From an uncultured Eggerthellaceae bacterium (lineage in GTDB: Bacteria; Actinomycetota; Coriobacteriia; Coriobacteriales; Eggerthellaceae): 5,868 nucleotides of DNA. Shown here in pieces: positions 1 through 5,304 of this stretch. Made by a program: the position numbers and the translations under genes. The notes under the pieces are model-generated. The model had not been told where the DNA came from. It saw only the letters and a list, made by a program, of their open reading frames with translations, and ran no database searches. Where the stretch lies: the NCBI GenBank assembly GCA_946631805.1, contig CAMPAJ010000116.1:1-5868 (forward strand), written 5' to 3'. Positions within the stretch are counted from its first letter, which is position 1, and the number at the start of each line of letters is the position of its first letter.

Positions 1-2
1 CG

Positions 3-30
3 CCCTCCAAATCGGAGGGGCTAACGCCCC
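3..30. repeat. Two overlapping, mutually exclusive GC-rich hairpins
   Basis: CCCTCC (3-8) pairs with GGAGGG (14-19) across a 5-nt loop. GGGGC (17-21) pairs with GCCCC (26-30) across the loop TAAC. Both use the same G-run, so only one can form at a time. No T-run follows on the + strand, so this is not a clean intrinsic terminator. It may be the trailing end of something upstream of the window. Confidence 0.4.
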
Positions 31-77
31 CAACCCCCAAAATCTTTACGCCGTGCCTCCTATTTGACAAAAATCAG

Positions 78-211
78 CGATGTTAACGTCTCTTTGAGAT
101 TTAGGAGCCTAAGATCGTTTTGCATAACAGCAAAATGCCTGTTCGCAAAAAGTCGTTAATCGCATTCGGGGCATGTATTTAGTCGCAAGAAGAAGATTGA
201 CGTTAACATCG
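78..211. repeat. Perfect 13-bp inverted repeat bracketing a 108-bp spacer upstream of the nuclease-like gene
   Basis: CGATGTTAACGTC at 78-90 has its exact reverse complement, GACGTTAACATCG, at 199-211. Each arm is itself nearly palindromic around GTTAAC. Each could therefore be a dimer binding site, and the right arm directly abuts the -35 box at 212-217. The spacer contains a hairpin with an 8-bp stem (116-123 with 130-137, one G-T wobble, 6-nt loop). Two readings fit: paired operators about 120 bp apart for an autoregulator, or the ends of a small MITE-like element of about 134 bp. I see no flanking target-site duplication, which weakens the second reading. Confidence 0.55.
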
Positions 212-240
212 TTGAATTTTGTCATTTGCAGCCATAGAAT
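212..240 (+). promoter_or_regulatory. Predicted sigma-70-type promoter of the nuclease-like gene
   Basis: TTGAAT (212-217, 4/6 to consensus) and TAGAAT (235-240, 5/6) are separated by exactly 17 bp. The predicted start is near 247, leaving a leader of about 26 nt that contains the ribosome binding site at 261-267. This placement argues against the upstream TTG at 219 as start codon, because that codon lies inside the promoter. The right arm of the 13-bp inverted repeat touches the -35 box. Confidence 0.5.
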
Positions 241-260
241 TTTACGCAAACGGCGATTGC

Positions 261-267
261 GAGGTGG
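261..267 (+). promoter_or_regulatory. Ribosome binding site that decides the start at 273
   Basis: GAGGTGG lies 5 nt before ATG at 273. The in-frame TTG at 219 would add 18 residues (MSFAAIEFYANGDCEVVA) but has no comparable site and precedes the predicted transcription start. Confidence 0.65.
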
Positions 268-272
268 TTGCA

Positions 273-1313
273 ATGGGCAAAGGCCGTATATTCCTAGGCT
301 ATGAGACAGCTTTTTGGATTTGGAGGAAAGCTGGCCCGCTAGCGTTCCATGCATTAGCCCCTTGCCGAGTTCAATCGCTCAGAGGCGGAGCGCCGACGGA
401 AGCGAAAATACTTGCTTTCAGAGCAGAGCATCCCGATTTAACGCTCAGCAATGTTGATGTCATTGTCGCGTACGGAGACCAACGAAACCTACCTGGTGTA
501 AAGGTCCATGTCAAAAGAACCATGCTCCCGGAAAAATCGTTTTATCGCCTGGACGATAACGTGTACGTTGCCTCGCCCGAGCTGTGCCTCATGCAACTGG
601 CGACCAAGCTGACTGAGCCCCAAGTCGTCAAGCTTGCCCTTGAGATGTGCGGCGCTTACGCAATAGATGAAACCGCGATCGACGACAGCGGATTCTACGA
701 TTGGCGCGAAGAAGATGATGACGACGGCATAATCAAGCGGCCTCCACTCACAACCGCGGCGAGACTCAAAGCTTTCGCAAGCAAACTGTACAGGCCAAAC
801 AGCAAGGCGCGCAGCGTGCACTTCCTGCGTTACGTGGTCAACGGTTCTGCATCGCCGCGCGAAACGGCGCTCTACATGCTCCTGTGCATGCCGCTGCGAT
901 TTGGAGGCTATGGCCTCGCCATTCCCGAGCTGAACAGGCGCATCAAGCTTACCCTGCAAGAACAGCTCATGGTTGGCGCCCAACACTTCGATTGCGACCT
1001 GTATTGGCGCGACAAGCATACCGCCGTCGAGTACGACAGCAAGAAGCACCACACCGCAGAGGAAAAGCAACAGCGCGATGCCATCAGGCGCAACATGCTC
1101 CAATACAAGGGTATTCGAGCAATCGTCGCAACTCGAATGCAAGTCAACAAGGAAGGCAGATTCGATAATCTGGCAAGGCAAATTGGGCGTGCGATTAGCA
1201 AGCGGTTTCGGACCCCCACACGAGAGCATATTTTGGCGCGTCAACAGCTGCGGGAAGTGTTGTTCGATTGGGACGTAATCTCAGGATATGCGAGCGACCC
1301 CCAGGCCAGATGA
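273..1313 (+). CDS. AbiEi-like protein with C-terminal PD-(D/E)XK (DUF559/Vsr-like) nuclease domain
   Basis: 346 aa, predicted cytoplasmic, with no signal peptide or membrane segment. Residues 1-130 (MGKGRIFLGYETAFWIWRKA, then YRLDDNVYVASPELCLMQLA at 91-110 and LALEMCGAY at 121-129) resemble the sensor part of AbiEi-type antitoxin/regulator proteins. An acidic linker follows (DDSGFYDWREEDDDD, 137-151). The C-terminal part (about 230-315) carries the order D242 (CDLYW), E253-x-D255 (AVEYDSKKHH), H259/H260, R268-D269, R272 and a closing strand after G280. This is the DUF559/very-short-patch-repair endonuclease layout, a PD-(D/E)XK fold in which the acidic residues bind metal. Known for the families: AbiEi proteins can autorepress through inverted repeats, and DUF559 proteins are putative DNases. 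Inferred: a standalone defence-like or mobile nuclease, possibly self-regulated through the repeat upstream. No partner toxin such as AbiEii is adjacent. Codons are less GC-rich than in the DsbA-like gene, which could mean transfer. Function is unproven; the nuclease-fold assignment is the firmer half. Confidence 0.7.
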   Translation: MGKGRIFLGYETAFWIWRKAGPLAFHALAPCRVQSLRGGAPTEAKILAFRAEHPDLTLSNVDVIVAYGDQRNLPGVKVHVKRTMLPEKSFYRLDDNVYVASPELCLMQLATKLTEPQVVKLALEMCGAYAIDETAIDDSGFYDWREEDDDDGIIKRPPLTTAARLKAFASKLYRPNSKARSVHFLRYVVNGSASPRETALYMLLCMPLRFGGYGLAIPELNRRIKLTLQEQLMVGAQHFDCDLYWRDKHTAVEYDSKKHHTAEEKQQRDAIRRNMLQYKGIRAIVATRMQVNKEGRFDNLARQIGRAISKRFRTPTREHILARQQLREVLFDWDVISGYASDPQAR

Positions 1314-1350
1314 CCCTCCAAGCCATGCAAGCTCAAGAGCGATAGAGCGT

Positions 1351-1356
1351 TATAAT
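1351..1356 (+). promoter_or_regulatory. Perfect -10 box for the zinc-ribbon gene
   Basis: TATAAT lies in the 92-nt gap after the nuclease-like gene, about 50 nt before ATG 1406. I find no good -35 hexamer 16-18 bp upstream and no extended TGn. A promoter here would need an activator or a weak -35. The likely start is near 1363, so the downstream gene probably has its own transcript. Confidence 0.45.
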
Positions 1357-1405
1357 TTCGTATGCGCACGAAAACAACCAAGTCAGAGCGAAGAGAGGGC
1401 ACCAC

Positions 1406-2092
1406 ATGAAAGAATGCGCGTATTGCGGCGGGACCGTCAGCGACGACGTGACCACCTGCCCTCATTGCTCTGGGATCGAGTTCAAAAACAAGTGCCCGAT
1501 TTGCGGGCAAGCGATTGAAGGCACCTTCTGCCCGGACTGTGCCGCCAGGCAAGCCAAGGAGGAGGCAGAAGCGCGGGCGAAAGCCCAAGAGGACCTTGCT
1601 GAGCAGGCGGCCATCGACGAGGCCAACAACGGACTTATCTGGAAAACCGTACTCACCGTGTTCCTGCCGTTCATAGGCGGCTACTTCCTCATAAAGGAGC
1701 ACGTGCGCACAGGGTTCAGGGCATTCGCCATCATTTGGTGCGCGTTCCTCGCCATTTCAGTGGCGTCTGTCGAAGGGGGGTCTGCGGGCGGCAACGTCCT
1801 TGCCGTGCTGATGTGCCTTGCGCCTATCGGGCTATACCTGTTCAAATCCCGCAAACGGTTGCTCGGTATCGGCGCGTCCGACGACGGCTCACGCGGCAGC
1901 GGTACATCCAGCAACGGCGCACGCGGTAGCAGTGCGTCTAGCGGCGGCATTCTCGGCAAACTCCTGTACGTCGGTTTCGCTGCCTTGCTCGGTTACACGC
2001 TCATCGGAGCCATCGCGAGTGCGCAGGCGCCATCCGACAGCGAAGCAGTGACTGCAAGCGCCTCATCGGCGCAAACGGCAACGAGCGCGTAA
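1406..2092 (+). CDS. Zinc-ribbon membrane protein (four CxxC knuckles, four predicted TM segments)
   Basis: 228 aa. The start is ATG with a GAGAGGG ribosome binding site at 1393-1399, 6 nt upstream. Four CxxC knuckles at C4/C7, C18/C21, C30/C33 and C42/C45 form two zinc ribbons in tandem (CAYCGG, CPHCSG, CPICGQ, CPDCAA), enough ligands for two zinc ions. A charged Ala/Glu-rich helix follows (about 46-73, possible coiled coil). Hydrophobic segments lie near 78-97, 104-122, 130-146 and 182-204. A Gly/Ser-rich linker (161-181) separates TM3 from TM4, and the tail is Ala/Ser-rich. The ribbon is expected to face the cytoplasm, because such domains bind zinc under reducing conditions. Zinc-ribbon plus membrane proteins of this kind are common in Actinobacteria and Firmicutes and mostly uncharacterised; protein-protein or nucleic-acid contacts are usually proposed. 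The gene is tail-to-tail with the LRR gene, 102 bp apart, with no clear terminator between them. No specific function can be given. Confidence 0.8.
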   Translation: MKECAYCGGTVSDDVTTCPHCSGIEFKNKCPICGQAIEGTFCPDCAARQAKEEAEARAKAQEDLAEQAAIDEANNGLIWKTVLTVFLPFIGGYFLIKEHVRTGFRAFAIIWCAFLAISVASVEGGSAGGNVLAVLMCLAPIGLYLFKSRKRLLGIGASDDGSRGSGTSSNGARGSSASSGGILGKLLYVGFAALLGYTLIGAIASAQAPSDSEAVTASASSAQTATSA

Positions 2093-2194
2093 AGCACGCG
2101 TGGCGGCATCGAAGCCATCACGCAACCGAAAGCGCGGCAATGCGGCAACGTCAGAACCATCACCGCACGACCGAGAAGCTCGCCCCTCCAGGAG

Positions 2195-3709
2195 CTACGC
2201 CGCTGCTTGTAGTGGAATGCTTGCGACCTTCACGGTGATGTCGGGGTTGCCCGAATAGTCAATCCTCGAGAAATCAAACTCGTCTTTGGCCAATACGAGC
2301 TCGGCGATCTTGTTGGCCGAACAATCGAGGTAATCAAGCTTGGTGTTCTTCGAGGCATTGAGCTTAGTCAGCGCGTTCCCAGAGCAGTACAGCTCGGTCA
2401 GTTTCGTATGCCGAACCAGGTTCAGGCTCGCGATCCTGTTCTTCGAGCAGCTCAGGCTGTTGAGCTTGGAGGTCGTCGGCAAGGCAAATTTACTGATCTT
2501 GTTCGAGCTGCAATCCAGCCACTCGAGCTTGGATTGTTTCGCCAAGTTAAGCGTGCTAATGCTGTTGCGTGAGCAATCCAGGTCGAAAAGTTGCACGCCT
2601 GCGGGAATCACGAGCTTGGCCAGCTTGTTGTTGGAGCATTCCAGGACTTTGAGCTTCAGCTGTTTCGAAAGGCCGAGCGACGCAATCTTGTTGTTCGAGC
2701 AGCGCAGCGTGCGCAGCTTCGAGCTGGTCGGGAGCGTGAGCTTGGTCAACTTGCAGTTGGAGCAGTACAGTTCCTGCAGCTTCGACTGTTTCGAAAGGTT
2801 GAGCGACGAAATCCCGCTCGCCGAGCAGTCAAGGTACTTGAGCTGAGATTTCGCCGGCGGCACGACCGTGGCGAGCTTCTTGTTGTTGTAGCAATAGACC
2901 TCGACGAGCTTGCTCAAGCTCGACAAATCGAGCTTCTTGACATTCGACGATGCAAAATTGAGCCACTTGAGCCGCCTGTTCTTATCCAAGCTTATTGAAG
3001 TGAGCTTGCTGTCGAGGCATTGTAGCGCCGTAAGCTTGGTGTTCTTGGTCAGGTTGAGTTTCGAAAGCTTCTCGCTCGTAACGTCGAGGGCTCGCAGGTT
3101 CGCGTTTTTCGTCACGTTGATCCTCGAAAGCGCATTCCAGCCGCAATCGAGCCTCGTGAGCTTGGTGTTCTTGGTCACGTTGAGCGCTTTCAGCTGGCAA
3201 CCGTTGCATTCAAGGTTGCGCAGGTCCTTGAGGTTCGAAACGCTGAGCTTCGAAATCGGATTGTACGAGCACCTCAGCAGCTTGAGCTTGGCGTTCTTCG
3301 ACACGTCGAGCTTCTTGAGCGAATTGCCCACGCAGCTCAGTATCTCGAGGTTTGCGGCCTTGCTCGTGTTCAGGGACGTGAGCGACTTCTCGTCGCAGTA
3401 AAACGCCACGACCTTCTTGCCCTTCACCGTCGCCGGCACCGTAACGGATTTGGCCGTGCCCGCGTACCACAGGGCTATCGAGCTGCCCTTCGCGTAGTAC
3501 GTGAAGCTTTTGTACTTCTTGGTGTGGGATTTCGCGGCATACGGATCCGCGTACTTGCCCCCGGGAATCGATGAGTTGTCCGCATACGCGGCCATCGGCA
3601 CCAGGCACAAGATGAGGGCGGAAAGAATCGCCAGGCAAACAAGCAGCACCGGCATGCTCGAGATTCTGCGCAGCGGAACGTTTGGCGCTTTTGCTATCGA
3701 AGGGTTCAT
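2195..3709 (-). CDS. Secreted leucine-rich-repeat protein with Cys ladder
   Basis: 504 aa from ATG at 3709 (AAAGGGG at 3715-3721, 5-nt spacing). An in-frame ATG at 3757 has no ribosome binding site and lies about 10 nt from the predicted transcript start. Residues 1-43 are a type I signal peptide: a basic N-part ending LRRISS, a long hydrophobic core, and probable cleavage at AYA|DN after A43. Residues 78-104 (ALWYAGTAKSVTVPATVKGK) resemble the BspA/LRR_5 cap. Residues 110-489 hold 18 LRR units of 21-22 residues with the pattern LxxLxCSxNxIxxLxLSKxxK. In 15 of 18 units Cys occupies the buried position usually held by Leu/Val; units 5, 7 and 18 have Val, Phe and Tyr. The C-terminal 15 residues end QAAA, with no LPxTG motif, membrane anchor or cell-wall-binding repeat, so the mature protein is probably soluble or held by charge (Lys-rich). 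Bacterial LRR exoproteins commonly bind host or surface proteins; the ligand here is unknown. Free buried Cys is more likely than disulfides at this position. Confidence 0.85.
   Translation of the reverse strand: MNPSIAKAPNVPLRRISSMPVLLVCLAILSALILCLVPMAAYADNSSIPGGKYADPYAAKSHTKKYKSFTYYAKGSSIALWYAGTAKSVTVPATVKGKKVVAFYCDEKSLTSLNTSKAANLEILSCVGNSLKKLDVSKNAKLKLLRCSYNPISKLSVSNLKDLRNLECNGCQLKALNVTKNTKLTRLDCGWNALSRINVTKNANLRALDVTSEKLSKLNLTKNTKLTALQCLDSKLTSISLDKNRRLKWLNFASSNVKKLDLSSLSKLVEVYCYNNKKLATVVPPAKSQLKYLDCSASGISSLNLSKQSKLQELYCSNCKLTKLTLPTSSKLRTLRCSNNKIASLGLSKQLKLKVLECSNNKLAKLVIPAGVQLFDLDCSRNSISTLNLAKQSKLEWLDCSSNKISKFALPTTSKLNSLSCSKNRIASLNLVRHTKLTELYCSGNALTKLNASKNTKLDYLDCSANKIAELVLAKDEFDFSRIDYSGNPDITVKVASIPLQAAA
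2372..2875 (-). repeat. LRR units 9-16 built as a 42-residue (126-nt) double repeat
   Basis: Within the LRR protein (residues 279-446), odd and even units alternate. Units 9, 11, 13 and 15 carry a Pro turn (VVPPAKSQ, LTLPTSSK, LVIPAGVQ, FALPTTSK). Units 10, 12, 14 and 16 carry a basic turn (LNLSKQSK, LGLSKQLK, LNLAKQSK, LNLVRHTK). Units 1-6 instead use mostly a (S/T)KN turn with 21-residue period. The array therefore seems to have grown in at least two phases, the second by duplication of a two-unit block. Confidence 0.75.
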
Positions 3710-3714
3710 CACAG

Positions 3715-3721
3715 CCCCTTT
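3715..3721 (-). promoter_or_regulatory. Ribosome binding site fixing the LRR gene start
   Basis: AAAGGGG on the minus strand, 5 nt before ATG at 3709. It selects this start over the in-frame ATG at 3757 and gives a normal-length signal peptide. Confidence 0.65.
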
Positions 3722-3773
3722 CACGCGGCACCCGAGCGCGACGGCGCCGGGCAACATGAAACTCGACCGCTTT

Positions 3774-3803
3774 AATATACAGCATAGCTGCTGGCCATGT
3801 CAT
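3774..3803 (-). promoter_or_regulatory. Predicted promoter of the LRR gene
   Basis: On the minus strand, ATGACA (3798-3803, 5/6 to TTGACA) and TATATT (3774-3779, 5/6 to TATAAT) are separated by 18 bp. Transcription should start near 3767, giving a leader of about 57 nt to ATG 3709. This is the best-matched promoter in the window. Confidence 0.6.
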
Positions 3804-3863
3804 CGCAGAAACGAACGAAATTGGAAAGCATGCAACGCCAACTAAAGGAGGATGCGATCGTAA

Positions 3864-4124
3864 CGATGCGACGCCTATGCCCATCAAGGTATAGCCATCA
3901 AAAGCGAAACTGCGAAAACGCTCGGAAGCAAGGGCTGGCAGCCGCTCTGGCTCGAGGAGCTCATGCAACACGTCGGCGCCACCGCCCTCGACGGCACGCC
4001 CGCGCGGCCCATCAGCGGCACGCTCGCGCGGCCCATCAAGGGCACGCCTGCGCGATCCAATAGATACGTTTTCGCAACCCATTCGCGGCGGGCGAAACGT
4101 AATCCCGCATCAACGGCGGTTTAA
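3864..4124 (+). pseudogene. Start-less reading frame with coding-like codon bias (gene remnant or small ORF)
   Basis: The frame is open from the stop at 3861-3863 to TAA at 4122-4124. By hand count, 44 of the 50 codons from 3894 to 4043 end in G or C, the pattern of real genes here; bias fades in the last 25 codons. The peptide includes AIKSETAKTLGSKGWQPLWL, then EELMQHVGATALDGTPARPI, which reads like ordinary protein. No ATG, GTG or TTG begins the frame; the only internal ATG is at 3963 (53-aa product), preceded by GAGGAG at 3954-3959. A strong AAAGGAGG lies at 3844-3851 but leads only to a three-codon ORF (ATG 3852, stop 3861) and, 14 nt away, to ATG 3866 in a different frame. A decayed gene that lost its start or suffered a frameshift is the simplest reading; a short expressed ORF from 3963 is the alternative. 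I do not recognise the protein. Confidence 0.35.
3993..4064 (+). repeat. Three tandem 24-nt units (octapeptide-encoding)
   Basis: Units at 3993-4016, 4017-4040 and 4041-4064. Units 1 and 2 differ at 3 of 24 positions; unit 3 has diverged in its second half. In the biased frame they read GTPARPIS, GTLARPIK and GTPARSNR. The period is a multiple of three, so copy-number change would keep the frame, as expected for a repeat that arose inside a coding sequence. Confidence 0.7.
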
Positions 4125-4149
4125 CATAAAGTTTCATCATCATAATTAT
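4121..4149 (+). promoter_or_regulatory. Candidate promoter of the DsbA-like gene
   Basis: TTAACA (4121-4126, 5/6 to TTGACA) and AATTAT (4144-4149, 4/6 to TATAAT) are separated by 17 bp in a locally AT-rich stretch. The predicted start is near 4156, about 18 nt before ATG 4175. The -35 overlaps the stop codon of the upstream remnant frame. CATAAT at 4141-4146 is a better -10 alone but leaves only 14 bp of spacing. Confidence 0.4.
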
Positions 4150-4174
4150 TTCCATCAGTGATACCCTGTTTCGC

Positions 4175-5047
4175 ATGGAAAAGAAACTCGTCATACACCA
4201 CTTCACGGACCCGCTGTGCTTCTGGTGCTACGCAATGGAACCCGAGATGCGCAAGATTCGCGTGCTGCTGGGCGACCAGCTGGAATACCGCATCGTCATG
4301 GGCGTGCTCTCGAGCGACGTGAGCGAGATCATCGGCGACGGCCCCGACGCCGCGGCGCGCTTCGAGCTGCTCCGCGCCCAGCTCAGCTTGATGGCCGAGC
4401 ATATCGTGAACGCCGCCAAGGCAATCGGCATGCCCATCAACGCCGAGAGCTTCCTCGCGCGCGAACCGCGGGAATTCGTGTCGCTGCCGCTGAGCCGCGC
4501 GTACTGCGCGATGCGGGCCTTCGACGAGTATTACGCCGAAGCTTACCTGCGCCGCATGCGCGAGTGCATCTACGCTGAGGGGCGCAGCCTTGCGACCACA
4601 GAAGACCTGGTGGACCTCGCAGCCGAGTTCCCCGTGGACGCAGGGCAGTTCCAAGACAATTTGGAAAACGGCTTGGCTGACGAAATCCTGCAGGAAGGTA
4701 TTTCCACATGCTGGACGTACGGCGTGACCGCCTTTCCCACGCTCCTGCTGGAATACGATGACAAAAAGGCCGGGCTCAGCGGGTATCACAGCTACGAAGA
4801 GCTCAAGCAGGGCATTGCGCAGTTCACGGACGGCGCGATCAGCCTGAGCGATGCAGAATACTCGATTGGGGCCCTCGAAGCCTACGTCAACCGCTACGGC
4901 AAGGTTGCGGCGCGCGAGGTGCAGACGATGTTCTCGCTCAACGATGCGCAGCTCGCCAACGTCATGATGGACCTAGCCGAAACCGGCCGCTACACGACGC
5001 AGAGGTGCGGCACCAGCTACTTCGTGGTACCGAAGGGGAACGCATAG
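4175..5047 (+). CDS. DsbA-fold protein with C-terminal winged-helix-like domain (SpxH/YjbH-like or FrnE-like)
   Basis: 290 aa with no signal peptide: the first thioredoxin strand (KLVIHHF) begins at residue 4, so it acts in the cytoplasm. The motif DPLCFWCYAMEP (12-23) holds the C15-x-x-C18 active site. An all-helical DsbA insertion spans roughly 45-180. The thioredoxin fold resumes at GVTAFPTLLLEY (183-194), with P188 as the expected cis-proline. Residues about 228-286 (IGALEAYVNRYGKVAAREVQ, LANVMMDLAETGRY, SYFVVP) look like a winged helix: three helices then a beta hairpin. DPLCxxC(W/Y)xxEP, length near 300 aa and this domain order match the Firmicutes SpxH/YjbH family, whose members present the regulator Spx to ClpXP; FrnE-type oxidoreductases are the other candidate. 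C111, C131, C179 and C278 are further cysteines. No clear Shine-Dalgarno precedes ATG 4175, so translation may depend on the short leader. Biochemical role is inferred; the fold is well supported. Confidence 0.8.
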   Translation: MEKKLVIHHFTDPLCFWCYAMEPEMRKIRVLLGDQLEYRIVMGVLSSDVSEIIGDGPDAAARFELLRAQLSLMAEHIVNAAKAIGMPINAESFLAREPREFVSLPLSRAYCAMRAFDEYYAEAYLRRMRECIYAEGRSLATTEDLVDLAAEFPVDAGQFQDNLENGLADEILQEGISTCWTYGVTAFPTLLLEYDDKKAGLSGYHSYEELKQGIAQFTDGAISLSDAEYSIGALEAYVNRYGKVAAREVQTMFSLNDAQLANVMMDLAETGRYTTQRCGTSYFVVPKGNA

Positions 5048-5218
5048 CTGGAGCCTGAGGTTGATCGCGGCCGCCCCTCAGCTATCCGTTCCGTTCGAGG
5101 ATAAGCAACAAGTCGTTTTTGGTATGCGTTTAAGCAGAAAGCCCAAAGCGCTGTAGCCAACCTCCCGATTTGCCCCATAATTGCCGAGCCATCAAGTTAG
5201 CTTTGGCATCCCATCCAC

Positions 5219-5276
5219 ACTATGAGGCCCATTTTGGCATGTGCTGGCAAGAATCTGCCAAAATGGGCTTCATAGT
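5219..5276. repeat. Long inverted repeat: 21-bp arms, 16-nt loop
   Basis: The left arm 5219-5239 (starts ACTATGA, ends TTTTGGCA) pairs with the right arm 5256-5276 (starts TGCCAAAA, ends TCATAGT). Twenty of 21 positions are complementary, and the exception (G5226 opposite T5269) is a G-U wobble in RNA. The loop is 5240-5255. There is no T-run after either arm, so it is not a standard intrinsic terminator. A REP/MITE-like dispersed palindrome or a structured RNA are the likelier readings. Confidence 0.85.
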
Positions 5277-5304
5277 ACCTCAGGGACGTTTGCCCGACGG
5301 TACT
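5274..5304. repeat. Second hairpin overlapping the end of the long inverted repeat
   Basis: AGTACC (5274-5279) pairs with GGTACT (5299-5304). Inside it GGG (5283-5285) pairs with CCC (5293-5295) across a 7-nt loop. Its first three bases (AGT) are also the last three of the right arm of the 5219-5276 repeat, so the outermost pairs of the two structures compete. Confidence 0.45.

Noticed and set aside
219..272. TTG start giving an 18-residue longer nuclease-like protein
   Set aside because: It lies between the predicted -35 and -10 boxes and has no ribosome binding site, whereas ATG 273 has GAGGTGG 5 nt upstream.
489..1244. Long minus-strand open frame inside the nuclease-like gene
   Set aside because: It is antisense to a gene with clear motifs, and its own peptide has no recognisable family features.
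2177..2196. AGCTC/GAGCT stem at the convergent gene ends as a bidirectional terminator
   Set aside because: Only 5 bp with a 10-nt loop, overlaps the LRR stop codon, and has no T-run on either strand.
2195..3709. The DsbA-fold protein as the oxidant of the Cys-rich LRR protein
   Set aside because: The LRR protein is exported, while the DsbA-fold protein has no signal peptide, so they should occupy different compartments.
3797..4063. 88-residue + strand frame in the gap before the DsbA-like gene
   Set aside because: No ribosome binding site at 3797, Arg/His-rich shadow composition, and the codon bias favours a different + frame.
3210..4082. 290-residue minus-strand frame spanning the LRR gene start and the divergent gap
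   Set aside because: It crosses the LRR promoter and overlaps the LRR coding region in another frame. Its codon third positions are not GC-biased in the 3894-4043 stretch, where the + frame is.
5052..5083. Hairpin after the DsbA-like gene as an intrinsic terminator
   Set aside because: The stem has a bulge, the loop is 15 nt and no T-run follows. The position fits but the sequence does not.
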